Source: Pseudomonadota bacterium (lineage in GTDB: Bacteria; Pseudomonadota; Gammaproteobacteria; Burkholderiales; Rhodocyclaceae). From it: a stretch of 27,974 nucleotides of DNA. Numbering within the stretch: position 1 is the stretch's first letter; the number at the start of each line of letters is the position of its first letter. Positions 14,040 through 22,059 of this stretch are shown piece by piece. The translations under genes and the position numbers were made by a program. Below the pieces are notes generated by a model. That model did not search any database. It had not been told where the DNA came from and saw nothing but the letters and a program-made list of their open reading frames with translations. Where the stretch lies: contig JAJZPJ010000003.1 in NCBI GenBank assembly GCA_021811225.1, positions 9,070 to 37,043 of the forward strand. The letters are read 5' to 3'.

Positions 14040-15749
14040 TCACAGATCTTCTGCCAGAATCATCTGGGACAGGCCCTTGCCCGCCGCCACCATCGGGAAG
14101 ACGTTGGCGGTCTGGTCGGTGATGAAGTCCAGGAAGACGAGGTCGTTCTTGTGCTCGGTGAAGGCCTTGTGCAACGCCGGCCCGACATCCTGCGGCTTGG
14201 TGATCTGCATGCCGACGTGGCCGTAGGCCTCCGCCAGCTTGACGAAATCGGGCAGAGCGTCGATGTAGGACTCGGCGTAGCGGTTGCCGTGGAACATTTC
14301 CTGCCATTGCCTGACCATGCCGAGATAGCGGTTGTTCAGATTGATGATCTTGATCGGCAGGCGGTACTGCTTGCAGGTCGACAGTTCCTGTATGCACATC
14401 TGGATCGAGGCCTCGCCGGTGACGCAGGCCACGGTCGCACCGGGGTTTGCGAAGCAGATGCCCATCGCCGCCGGCAGACCGAAGCCCATGGTGCCCAGGC
14501 CGCCGGAGTTGATCCAGCGGCGCGGCTTGTCGAACTTGTAGTACTGCGCCGCCCACATCTGGTGCTGGCCGACGTCGGAGGCGACGAAGGCATCGCCGCC
14601 GGTGACTTCAAAGAGCTTCTCGACGACGAACTGCGGCATGATGACGTCGTTGCTCTCTTTGTATTTGAGACAGTTCTTGCCGCGCCACTCCGCTATCTTC
14701 TGCCACCAGGCGGCCAGCGCCTTGGGATCGGAGTGAGACTGCGCCGTCGCCAACTGTTTTTGCAGATCGTCGAGCACGTCGGCGACGTTACCGACGATCG
14801 GCACATCGACCTTGACGCGTTTGGAGATCGACGACGGATCGATGTCGATGTGGATGATCTTGCGCGATTCCTCGTTGAAATGCTCCGGGTTGCCGATCAC
14901 CCGGTCGTCGAAGCGGGCGCCGATGGCCAGCAGCACGTCGCAGTGCTGCATCGCCATGTTGGCCTCGACGGTGCCGTGCATGCCGAGCATGCCCAGAAAC
15001 TGCTTGTCGGTGGCCGGATAAGCGCCCAGGCCCATCAGCGTGTTGGTGATCGGAAAGCCGAGCGTCCTGACCAGCTTGGTCAGGCTCTCCGCCGCATTCG
15101 ACAAGATCACGCCGCCGCCCGTATAGACCATCGGCCTCTTGGCGTCGAGCAGGAGTTGCATGGCTTTCTTGATCTGCCCGGCGTGCCCCTTGACGACGGG
15201 GTTGTAGGAACGCATCGAGATGCTCTTCGGATAGGCGAACTCGCACTTGTGGGTGGTGATGTCCTTGGGGATATCGACCAGCACCGGACCCGGACGACCG
15301 GTCTGGGCGAGATAGAAGGCCTTCTTCATCGTCTCGGCGAGGTCCTTGACGTTCTTGACCAGGAAATTGTGCTTGACGCAAGGGCGGGTAATGCCGACGG
15401 TGTCGGCTTCCTGGAAGGCGTCTTGGCCGATGTAGGCGGTCGGTACCTGGCCGGTGATGACCACCAGCGGGATCGAATCCATATAGGCGGTGGCGATGCC
15501 GGTCACCGCGTTGGTCACCCCCGGACCCGAGGTCACCAGGCAGACGCCGATCTTGTTCGAAGAGCGGGAATAGGCGTCGGCCGCATGCACCGCAGCCTGC
15601 TCATGGCGCACCAACACGTGCTTGAACTTGTCCTGTTTGAACAATTCATCGTAGATATAGAGGACCGAGCCGCCGGGATAGCCGAAAACGAATTCGACCT
15701 TTTCTTCCTGCAGGCACCTGATTACAATTTCCGCACCGGTTAATAACAT
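14040..15749 (-). CDS. ilvI: Acetolactate synthase large (catalytic) subunit
   Basis: The product is 569 aa, a thiamine diphosphate and FAD enzyme that condenses two pyruvates, or pyruvate with 2-ketobutyrate. G-Y-P-G-G-S-V-L and the catalytic glutamate in R-H-E50-Q-A-A lie in the first domain. The thiamine-binding motif normally written GDG-S-I-Q-M is here G445-E-A-S-I-Q-M, followed by N-L-N-N-R-Y-L-G-M. The metal-ligand Asp is thus Glu, and the next Gly is Ala; I recall Glu there in other betaproteobacterial copies. It heads the ilvI-ilvH-ilvC-psd-pssA run and is divergent from the sigma factor. A TTGACC lies upstream (near 15815-15820), but the -10 is poor. Confidence 0.97.
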   Translation of the reverse strand: MLLTGAEIVIRCLQEEKVEFVFGYPGGSVLYIYDELFKQDKFKHVLVRHEQAAVHAADAYSRSSNKIGVCLVTSGPGVTNAVTGIATAYMDSIPLVVITGQVPTAYIGQDAFQEADTVGITRPCVKHNFLVKNVKDLAETMKKAFYLAQTGRPGPVLVDIPKDITTHKCEFAYPKSISMRSYNPVVKGHAGQIKKAMQLLLDAKRPMVYTGGGVILSNAAESLTKLVRTLGFPITNTLMGLGAYPATDKQFLGMLGMHGTVEANMAMQHCDVLLAIGARFDDRVIGNPEHFNEESRKIIHIDIDPSSISKRVKVDVPIVGNVADVLDDLQKQLATAQSHSDPKALAAWWQKIAEWRGKNCLKYKESNDVIMPQFVVEKLFEVTGGDAFVASDVGQHQMWAAQYYKFDKPRRWINSGGLGTMGFGLPAAMGICFANPGATVACVTGEASIQMCIQELSTCKQYRLPIKIINLNNRYLGMVRQWQEMFHGNRYAESYIDALPDFVKLAEAYGHVGMQITKPQDVGPALHKAFTEHKNDLVFLDFITDQTANVFPMVAAGKGLSQMILAEDL

Positions 15750-15908
15750 CGCTTTACCCGAAACAAGGATTTCGTCCTGAGAAACGTGTAACCTTACTGG
15801 CTGAACCGAGTTTGGTCAAGGCATGAAACAGATACCGAGCCGAATTCGCGCCGCAGAACACGAGGCGGCACAAGGCGGCTGTGCCGTCACAGCATCCGAG
15901 GATTTGAC

Positions 15909-16469
15909 CTGGCCACCCGCACCGAACTTTCCGACTTTCTCGCAGGCGTCGAACGGCGCGCCTTCAAGCAGGCGCTGTTCGCCGTACACGATGAGGACCA
16001 CGCTCTCGACATCGTCCAGGACGCGATGCTCAAGCTCTCCGAGAAGTACGGCGATCGACCGAGCGCCGAACTGCCGATGCTGTTCCAGCGTATCCTGCAG
16101 AACACCATCCGCGATTTCTACCGACGCCATAAGGTGCGCTCGCTGTGGACCACGCTGCTCTCCTCGTTCGTGCCGAGCGACGACGAAGATGCCGACCCCC
16201 TGGAAACTCTTCAAGCTCACGAGGGGTCTAACATAGTGACTCCGCACGCCAGCCTAGAACAGTCGCAAGTGCTTGCTATCATTGAATTAGAAGTGAAAAA
16301 ACTACCGCCGCGTCAACGGGAAGCCTTCCTCATGCGTTACTGGGAGGATATGGACATCGCCGAAACGGCCACTTCGATGGGCTGTTCCGAGGGTAGCGTC
16401 AAGACCCACTGTTCGCGGGCCACCCATACCCTGGCAGCAGCGCTCAAGGCAAAGGGCATCGTATTATGA
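15909..16469 (+). CDS. Sigma-70 family RNA polymerase sigma factor (ECF-like size), apparent CTG start
   Basis: The coding frame continues upstream of the first ATG (16026) with clear sigma region 2 sequence: E-L-S-D-F-L-A-G-V-E-R-R-A-F-K-Q, then A-L-D-I-V-Q-D-A-M-L-K-L. No ATG, GTG or TTG is in frame between the preceding TAA (near 15790) and 16026. The CTG at 15909 sits 6 bases after GAGGA (15898-15902), and L-A-T-R-T-E-L-S-D-F aligns with where relatives start, giving 186 aa. Region 4 is L-P-P-R-Q-R-E-A-F-L-M-R-Y-W-E and a helix-turn-helix around G-C-S-E-G-S-V-K-T-H. The stop overlaps the DUF3619 start as ATGA. The regulon is unknown. Confidence 0.85.
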   Translation: MATRTELSDFLAGVERRAFKQALFAVHDEDHALDIVQDAMLKLSEKYGDRPSAELPMLFQRILQNTIRDFYRRHKVRSLWTTLLSSFVPSDDEDADPLETLQAHEGSNIVTPHASLEQSQVLAIIELEVKKLPPRQREAFLMRYWEDMDIAETATSMGCSEGSVKTHCSRATHTLAAALKAKGIVL

Positions 16470-16858
16470 ACAATCACGACGAAATTCAAGTCGCCTACAA
16501 GATCGGGCAGGCGCTCGACCGTGGCAGCGACAACATCGAACGCAGAATTCGCGACCGGCTTCGGGCGTCGCGGCAACTCGCCCTGGAACACCAGAAAACC
16601 GCCGTCGTCGGTCTGAGTCTGGCTGGCATCGGTCATTTCACCATGGAGGTCCTGCTGCCGCAGGCGCGCATGCTGGCTATTCTGGCGACCCTCTCGCTGG
16701 GGGTCGTCGGCGCCTACTACTGGCACAAATTCCAGCAGGCGGCGGAAAACGAGGTCATCGACAGTGCGCTCTTGGCCGACGATCTGCCGATCAACGCCTA
16801 TCTGGACCGCGGCTTCACCACATGGCTCGAGCATTCCTCGCAAGCGCCGCAACAGTAG
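16466..16858 (+). CDS. DUF3619-family single-span membrane protein
   Basis: The product is 130 aa. A basic, helical N-terminal part (1-60) is followed by one hydrophobic segment at about 66-86 (M-L-A-I-L-A-T-L-S-L-G-V-V-G) and a short C-terminal part with D-D-L-P-I-N-A-Y-L-D-R-G-F, which I recognise as the conserved DUF3619 motif. Function is unknown. It overlaps the sigma factor by four bases (ATGA) and the following gene by 37 bases. A single-span protein encoded immediately after a sigma factor is the classic position of an anti-sigma factor; this is inference, as no known anti-sigma domain is evident. Confidence 0.85.
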   Translation: MNNHDEIQVAYKIGQALDRGSDNIERRIRDRLRASRQLALEHQKTAVVGLSLAGIGHFTMEVLLPQARMLAILATLSLGVVGAYYWHKFQQAAENEVIDSALLADDLPINAYLDRGFTTWLEHSSQAPQQ

Positions 16859-17406
16859 CGCTGCTGCTGGCGCTCGCCGTCCCCGCTCGCGCAGGAGTCC
16901 CGTCCCTCAAGCAGCCGGAATGGATGGGTCTCTCGCCGCAGCAACGCGAGACCCTCGTCCCGTTGTCGGTCGATTGGGACCAGCTCGCGGCCTATCGGCG
17001 CATGAAGTGGCTGGGCGTCGCCCGCCGCTATCCATCGCTATCGCCGACTGAGCAACAGCGTCTGCAGCAACGGATGCGGGCCTGGGTCAGGCTGACGCCG
17101 GAACAGCGCGAGCTTGCGCGCGAGCGGTTCAAGACGCTGGAAAAGACGCCGCCCGCACTGCGCCAAACGATCAAGCAGAAGTGGCAGGAGTACGAGGACT
17201 TGCCGGAAGCCGAAAAAGAGCGTCTGAAACGGGCTGCCCGGCGCAATCCCCAGACCAGGCCCGCCGCCGTCAAACGGCCGGCACCGGTCGTTGTCGCGCC
17301 CCTCACCCCGGTCGAAGCGCCGCCCGCCCTGGCCTCCCCCGCCATTCCGGTCCAACCCGCGGCCGCCGCACCCGCGCGCCCCGCGCAGGTGCCGCCATCG
17401 CCTTGA
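16822..17406 (+). CDS. DUF3106-family exported helical protein
   Basis: The product is 194 aa with a typical signal peptide (M-A-R-A-F-L-A-S-A-A-T-V-A-L-L-L, cleavage near A-R-A/G at 24). The mature part is rich in charged helices with repeated L-[ST]-P-x-[QE]-[QR] turns: L-S-P-Q-Q-R, L-S-P-T-E-Q and L-T-P-E-Q-R. The last 50 residues are a Pro/Ala-rich, probably unstructured tail. DUF3106 has no assigned function. The L-T-P-E-Q pattern recalls the LTxxQ motif of Spy/CpxP-type periplasmic stress proteins, which is suggestive only. It overlaps DUF3619 by 37 bases and the RDD gene by four. Confidence 0.85.
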   Translation: MARAFLASAATVALLLALAVPARAGVPSLKQPEWMGLSPQQRETLVPLSVDWDQLAAYRRMKWLGVARRYPSLSPTEQQRLQQRMRAWVRLTPEQRELARERFKTLEKTPPALRQTIKQKWQEYEDLPEAEKERLKRAARRNPQTRPAAVKRPAPVVVAPLTPVEAPPALASPAIPVQPAAAAPARPAQVPPSP

Positions 17407-17816
17407 TTGTCCCCGGCATCCGCCGCCGCTTAGCCAGCATGGCCTACGAGGGCCTGCTGATGATCGGCGTACTGGCCGCCACCTTCCTGCTGCCTTACGT
17501 GCTGCTGGGCATGATCTGGCAAATCGCGGCCCCCGGCTGGGTGGAACTGCTGCACATCGTGCTGGTGCTGGGTCTCTACTTCGTCTGGCTGTGGCGCCGC
17601 GACGGCCAGACGCTGGCGATGAAAACCTGGCGGCTGAAGCTGGAAAGCGCCATCACCGGCGGCCGCCTGAGTCTGCCCCAAGCCTTGCTGCGCTACGCGC
17701 TGTCCTGGTTTTCCCTGCTGTTTTTCGGCGCCGGGATCCTCTGGGCATTCTTCGATCGCGACCGCCAGTTTCTCCACGATCGCCTGTCCGGTACCCGCAT
17801 CGTCTTCAAGGAATAG
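17403..17816 (+). CDS. RDD-family membrane protein
   Basis: I choose the TTG at 17403, which overlaps the DUF3106 stop as TTGA and keeps the family-typical P-G-I-R-R-R-L-A start, giving 137 aa; an ATG at 17439 is the alternative. The RDD hallmarks are the first-helix R-R-L-A-S-M-A-Y-E, the G-Q-T-L-A-M-K-T-W-R-L loop, and the D-R-D-R-Q-F-L-H-D-R-L-S-G-T end, with three membrane helices. The function of RDD proteins is mostly unknown; some act in ion or compatible-solute transport. It is the last gene of the sigma cluster and ends 20 bases from the convergent lptG without a visible terminator. Confidence 0.88.
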   Translation: MIVPGIRRRLASMAYEGLLMIGVLAATFLLPYVLLGMIWQIAAPGWVELLHIVLVLGLYFVWLWRRDGQTLAMKTWRLKLESAITGGRLSLPQALLRYALSWFSLLFFGAGILWAFFDRDRQFLHDRLSGTRIVFKE

Positions 17817-17836
17817 CGTCCCGCCGCCTCAAGGCA

Positions 17837-18916
17837 CTATCTGCGCTCCACCCACCAGATCATCCCGGCCGCCAGCAACAGGAACAGCGCGCTGGGAGTG
17901 ATCGCCGAATAGAACGGCGGCCAGCTATTGATCACGCCGAGACTGGAGAACAGGCCGTTCAACAGATGGAAGGTGATGCCCAGCATGATCCCGGCGAACA
18001 CCTTGATGCTGACCGCGCCCATCCGGTCCTGCATGTAGGCGAAGGGCAGCGCCAGCGCCATCATCACCAGCACCGCCAGCGGATAGATCAGTTTCTTCCA
18101 TAACGCGATCACGTAGCGCTGGGCATTCTGCTGGTTTTCCTCCAGGTGGCGTATGTACAGGAACAGGTTGACGAGGGACATGCGCTCGGGCACCACCATC
18201 AGTACCGACAGGATGTCCGGGTTGAGGGCGGAACGCCAGATCATCTGCGGCAGACGGACCACTTTTGTGCTGTCGTTCTCGAACACCGTCTGCACGACGT
18301 TGGTGAGCCGCCAACTGTCGGGAGGCAGGTATTTTCCTCCTTGCGCCTCGCTGATCGAATGCAGCTGGTAATCCTTGTCGAACTGGTAGATGCGCACGTC
18401 GCGCAACCGGTTGTCAGGCAACACCTCGCGGACATTGACGAAACTCATCTCGTCCTTGACCCACAGACCCGAGCGGAATTCCTGCGCCACCAGCGAACTC
18501 ATCGCCTTGAGGCGCAATTTTTGCGCCGCCATTTCCGCCGGCGGGGCGATGAACTCGCCGAAAACGAAGGTCAGAACGACGAAAACCAGGCCGATGCGCG
18601 CCAGCGCCTTCAGCAGCGCCGTGGTGGACAGCCCGGAGCTGCGCAGCACGGTGATCTCCGAATGGCGCGCCAACAGGGTCAGCGCGTAGAGCGTGCCGAT
18701 CAGCACGGCGATCGGAAACAGTTCATAGACCCGCCCGGGCATGGTCAGCAGGACGAAGGCGATGGCCTGGTGCAGCTGGTAGCCGCCCTTGCCCAGGTCG
18801 CCGAATTCGTGGATCAGGTCGAAAAAGGCGAAGAGCATCAGAAAGGCCACCAGCACCAGCGCCGTCGCGGCATAAATCTCGCGCGCCAGGTAGCGCTCGA
18901 ATACCTTCACCGCCAT
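17837..18916 (-). CDS. lptG: LPS export ABC transporter permease LptG
   Basis: The product is 359 aa from the ATG at 18916 (M-A-V-K-V-F-E-R-Y-L-A-R-E-I-Y). It has the LptF/LptG fold: three N-terminal helices, a periplasmic beta-jellyroll domain (about 130-260) and three C-terminal helices. With LptF and the LptB ATPase it lifts lipopolysaccharide from the inner membrane to the LptC-LptA bridge. L-A-R-H-S-E-I-T-V-L-R-S-S-G is the cytoplasmic coupling helix that contacts LptB. I assign LptG rather than LptF because it is the second gene and because of this N-terminus. It overlaps the lptF stop by 10 bases. Confidence 0.95.
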   Translation of the reverse strand: MAVKVFERYLAREIYAATALVLVAFLMLFAFFDLIHEFGDLGKGGYQLHQAIAFVLLTMPGRVYELFPIAVLIGTLYALTLLARHSEITVLRSSGLSTTALLKALARIGLVFVVLTFVFGEFIAPPAEMAAQKLRLKAMSSLVAQEFRSGLWVKDEMSFVNVREVLPDNRLRDVRIYQFDKDYQLHSISEAQGGKYLPPDSWRLTNVVQTVFENDSTKVVRLPQMIWRSALNPDILSVLMVVPERMSLVNLFLYIRHLEENQQNAQRYVIALWKKLIYPLAVLVMMALALPFAYMQDRMGAVSIKVFAGIMLGITFHLLNGLFSSLGVINSWPPFYSAITPSALFLLLAAGMIWWVERR

Positions 18917-19986
18917 AGTCTCACCCAGGAAAAGACCATCAGGCGCTTGGAGAACATCACCAGCAGCAGTACGAACATGACGACATGCACCAGCCAGACG
19001 CCGACTTCGAAACCGATCCGGCCCTGACTCACCCAGGCCTGGCTGACGCTGATCAGATTGCTGTAGACCATGTAGGTGAGCAGGGCCAGGATCAGGTTGT
19101 TGGTACGGCCGGCGCGCGGATTGACGAAGGACAGGGGAATCGCCAGCAGCGCCAGATTGAGCGCCGCCAGCGGGATGCCCAGGCGCCACAGCAATTCGCC
19201 CAGGTTGGGCGGCGTCGGCTGCTGCGCCAGGGACCACAGCGGCATGGTTTTGGGCGTCGGAGTGACGCCCTGGGCCTCCCGGGTTTCGATGCGCACCGCA
19301 TAGCGCTCGAAGTGCATCACTCGGTAGTCGGCCTGGCCCGGCGTCCCTTCGTAGCGGCGACCGTTCTCCAGCACCAGAAAACGGTCGCCGTTGGGCATCG
19401 TCTCCAGGCGGCCGTGCGAGGCCGCCATCACGCCCAGCCGGCCATGCTGCATCGAACTGATGAAGACGTTCTTGACTTGGCTGTTATTACCGGCGATCTG
19501 TTCGACGAAGAAGACGCGGTCGGCCTCCGCCGACTCCTTGAAAGCGCCGGGCGAGACGCGCGAGACGTCATTGCGGTTTTCCATCTGCTGCTGAAATTCC
19601 GCGCTCTTCGACAGCGCCCAGGGCGACAGGAACAGCGACAGCGCGGCGATCAGCAACACTATCGGCGCCGCAAACTTGATCACCGGCGGCACCCAGGCGG
19701 TCAGCGGCAGACCGCAGGAAAACCAGACGATCATCTCGGAATCGCGGTAGGAGCGCGAGAGCGTCATCAATACCGCGATGAACAGCGTCAGCGAGAGCAG
19801 CACCGGCAGGTAGTTGATGGCGCCGAAACCGAGCAGCGCCACCACCGCCCCGGAAGCCAGATTGCCGCCCGCCGCGTCGCCCAGCAGGCGGATCAGCTGG
19901 GTGGTCAGCAAGATGGCGAACAATGCGACGAAGACGGCGACCGCAGTATTGGCGAATTCACGCAGGGCGGCACGCTGGTAAATCAT
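18907..19986 (-). CDS. lptF: LPS export ABC transporter permease LptF
   Basis: The product is 359 aa, starting M-I-Y-Q-R-A-A-L-R-E-F-A-N-T. The topology matches LptG: three helices, a periplasmic jellyroll (about 130-260) and three helices. The coupling segment is S-R-S-Y-R-D-S-E-M-I-V-W-F-S-C-G-L. N-P-R-A-G-R-T-N-N, near the start of the last helices, is typical of LptF. It is divergent from pepA with a 136-base gap, a very common arrangement in proteobacteria. lptF and lptG overlap, so their products are probably made in equal amounts. Confidence 0.96.
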   Translation of the reverse strand: MIYQRAALREFANTAVAVFVALFAILLTTQLIRLLGDAAGGNLASGAVVALLGFGAINYLPVLLSLTLFIAVLMTLSRSYRDSEMIVWFSCGLPLTAWVPPVIKFAAPIVLLIAALSLFLSPWALSKSAEFQQQMENRNDVSRVSPGAFKESAEADRVFFVEQIAGNNSQVKNVFISSMQHGRLGVMAASHGRLETMPNGDRFLVLENGRRYEGTPGQADYRVMHFERYAVRIETREAQGVTPTPKTMPLWSLAQQPTPPNLGELLWRLGIPLAALNLALLAIPLSFVNPRAGRTNNLILALLTYMVYSNLISVSQAWVSQGRIGFEVGVWLVHVVMFVLLLVMFSKRLMVFSWVRLWR

Positions 19987-19993
19987 GTCGGCT

Positions 19994-20023
19994 TTGACTT
20001 TTGGCGGGGGGTCTGGGGATAAT
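19994..20023 (+). promoter_or_regulatory. Candidate sigma-70 promoter for pepA
   Basis: TTGACT (19994-19999) and GATAAT (20018-20023) each match five of six consensus bases, with an 18-base spacer. The start would be near 20030, giving a leader of about 93 bases before the pepA GTG. The promoter lies just outside the lptF start codon on the other strand. Confidence 0.6.
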
Positions 20024-20122
20024 CAATAATTTCGCCGTTTCCGTGCGAAAACTTGCAAGAAACCATGGAGGGCCAGATAAAATCAACGGTCATCCCCCAC
20101 CCCAACACCCGAGGAGCACGGC

Positions 20123-21622
20123 GTGGAATTTAGCATAAAAAGCGGCAGTCCGGAGAAGCAGCGCAGCGCCTGCGTCGTGATCGGCGTGTTCGAGACGCGC
20201 AAATTGTCTCTGCCCGGCGAGATTCTCAACAAGGCGACCGATAATTACCTGTCCGACCTGCTCCGTCGCGGCGACATGGAAGGCAAGGCCGGCACCACCT
20301 TGCTGCTGCACAAGGTGCCCGGCACCCTCTGCGAACGGGTGCTGCTGGTCGGCCTGGGCAAGGAACGGGACTTCCGCGAGAAGGAATATCTCGACGCTGT
20401 CGCCACCGCGGTGCGCAGCCTGAACGAGACCGGCGCCTTCGACGGCATTCTTTACCTGTCGGAACTCGCGGTGAAGAAACGCGGCGTGCCCTGGCGCATC
20501 CGCCAGGCGGCGCTGGTCGCGCTGTCCACGCTGTATCGCTTCGACCGCTTCAAGTCGAAGAAGGACCCGGTGCGCAGGCCGCTGCGCAAACTCACCCTGA
20601 TCGTCGAGAGCCGCGCCGATCTCGCCGCCGCGGAGGCCGCACTCGCCCAGGGACAGGCCATCGCCGCCGGCATGAGCCTGGCCCGGGATCTGGGCAACCT
20701 GCCCGGCAACGTCTGCACCCCGGGCTATCTGGCCGAGCAGGCCATGGGGCTGGTCAAGGGAGGCGGGCTCAAGGCCGAGGTGCTGGAGCGCAAGGACATG
20801 GAGAAGCTGGGCATGGGTTCGCTCCTGTCGGTCGCCCGAGGCTCCCGCCAACCGCCGAAGTTCATCGTGCTGCGCCATGACGGCGGCAAGCCGGGACAGA
20901 AGCCGATCGTGCTGATCGGCAAGGGCATCACCTTCGACTCCGGCGGCATTTCGCTCAAGCCCGGCGCCGAGATGGACGAGATGAAGTACGACATGTCCGG
21001 CGCCGCCAGCGTCCTCGGCGCGCTGCAGGCAAGCGCGCAAATGAAGCTGCCGCTCAATGTCATCGGACTGGTGCCCGCCGCCGAGAACATGCCCGGCGGC
21101 GACGCCAGCCGCCCGGGCGACATCGTCACCTCGATGTCCGGCCAGACCATCGAGATCCTCAACACCGACGCCGAAGGCCGCCTGATCCTGTGCGATGCGC
21201 TCAGCTACGCCGAACGCTTCGATCCGGAATGCGTGATCGACGTGGCGACGCTCACCGGCGCCTGCGTGATCGCGCTGGGCCACGTCGCCACCGGCCTGTT
21301 CGCCAACAACGACTCGCTGGCACGCGAACTGGCGGGCGCCGGCGAGGACGCCTGGGACCGGGCCTGGCAGATGCCGCTGTGGGACGATTACCAGGAGCAG
21401 TTGAAGAGCCCCTTCGCCGACATGGCCAACATCGGCGGACGCCCCGCCGGCAGCGTCACCGCCGCCTGCTTTCTCTCGCGCTTCGCCAAGAAGTACGACT
21501 GGGCGCACCTGGACGTCGCCGGCACGGCTTGGAAATCGGGCAAGGAGAAGGGCTCCACCGGCCGGCCGGTGCCGCTGCTCACGCACTTCCTGCTCTCTCG
21601 CGCCGACCTGTTGATGGAATGA
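20123..21622 (+). CDS. pepA: Cytosol (leucyl) aminopeptidase, M17 family
   Basis: The product is 499 aa and removes N-terminal residues from peptides using two metal ions; in E. coli PepA also binds DNA. Metal and catalytic residues are all visible: K267 and D272 in G-K-G-I-T-F-D-S-G-G, K279, D290, and N347-T-D-A-E-G-R-L with D349, E351 and R353. The start is a GTG at 20123 with GAGGAG (20111-20116) six bases upstream, so it is well supported. Its stop overlaps the holC start as ATGA. It is divergent from lptF and starts the pepA-holC-small protein run. Confidence 0.97.
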   Translation: MEFSIKSGSPEKQRSACVVIGVFETRKLSLPGEILNKATDNYLSDLLRRGDMEGKAGTTLLLHKVPGTLCERVLLVGLGKERDFREKEYLDAVATAVRSLNETGAFDGILYLSELAVKKRGVPWRIRQAALVALSTLYRFDRFKSKKDPVRRPLRKLTLIVESRADLAAAEAALAQGQAIAAGMSLARDLGNLPGNVCTPGYLAEQAMGLVKGGGLKAEVLERKDMEKLGMGSLLSVARGSRQPPKFIVLRHDGGKPGQKPIVLIGKGITFDSGGISLKPGAEMDEMKYDMSGAASVLGALQASAQMKLPLNVIGLVPAAENMPGGDASRPGDIVTSMSGQTIEILNTDAEGRLILCDALSYAERFDPECVIDVATLTGACVIALGHVATGLFANNDSLARELAGAGEDAWDRAWQMPLWDDYQEQLKSPFADMANIGGRPAGSVTAACFLSRFAKKYDWAHLDVAGTAWKSGKEKGSTGRPVPLLTHFLLSRADLLME

Positions 21623-22059
21623 CCAAGGTCTTTTTCTATCACGGTGCCCGAGACCGGCTGCAAGCGGCGGCGGCTTGGCTCGCCCAGGCCCACGCCAGGC
21701 GCCAGGCGGTGCTGATCTATGCGCCGGACGAGGCGCTCGCCGACCGGCTCGACCGCCTGCTATGGACCACGCCGGCCACCGCCTTCCTGCCGCACTGCCG
21801 CGCCGATGCGCCCTTGGCCGGGCAGACGCCGTTGTTGATCGCCGCCAAGCTCGACACCCTGCCGCAGGAGGAGCGCCTGCTCAATCTCTCCGACGAAGTG
21901 CCGCCGGGTTTTTCCCGCTTCTCGGAACTGATCGAAATCGTCAGCGACGCCGGGGAGGACCGGCTGCCGGCACGGACGCGCTTCAAGTTCTACCGCGACC
22001 GCGGCTACGAAATGGCGAATGAGAAATTCGTCCAGGAGCCGCTGCCCCACCCGCCATGA
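21619..22059 (+). CDS. holC: DNA polymerase III chi subunit
   Basis: The product is 146 aa starting M-T-K-V-F-F-Y-H-G-A at the ATG at 21619. The chi subunit links the clamp loader to single-strand binding protein during replication. Family landmarks are the D-x-L-x-A-A-A-A-W-L-A helix, L-W-T-T-P-A-T-A-F-L-P-H-C-R-A, T-P-L-L-I-A, and F-K-F-Y-R-D-R-G-Y near the C-terminus. It overlaps pepA by four bases and the next gene by four bases. The pepA-holC-valS order is widespread in proteobacteria. psi (holD) is not nearby. Confidence 0.95.
   Translation: MTKVFFYHGARDRLQAAAAWLAQAHARRQAVLIYAPDEALADRLDRLLWTTPATAFLPHCRADAPLAGQTPLLIAAKLDTLPQEERLLNLSDEVPPGFSRFSELIEIVSDAGEDRLPARTRFKFYRDRGYEMANEKFVQEPLPHPP

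Noticed and set aside
14151..15743. A 530-codon plus-strand open frame opposite ilvI
   Set aside because: Antisense shadow; ilvI is complete with all motifs.
15823..16236. An ATG-started plus-strand frame overlapping the sigma factor
   Set aside because: It reads out of frame with the sigma factor and has no domain. It would matter only if a sequencing indel joined it to the sigma frame.
20090..21586. A 498-codon minus-strand open frame opposite pepA
   Set aside because: Arg/Gly/Ala/His-rich composition and full overlap with pepA mark it as a shadow frame.
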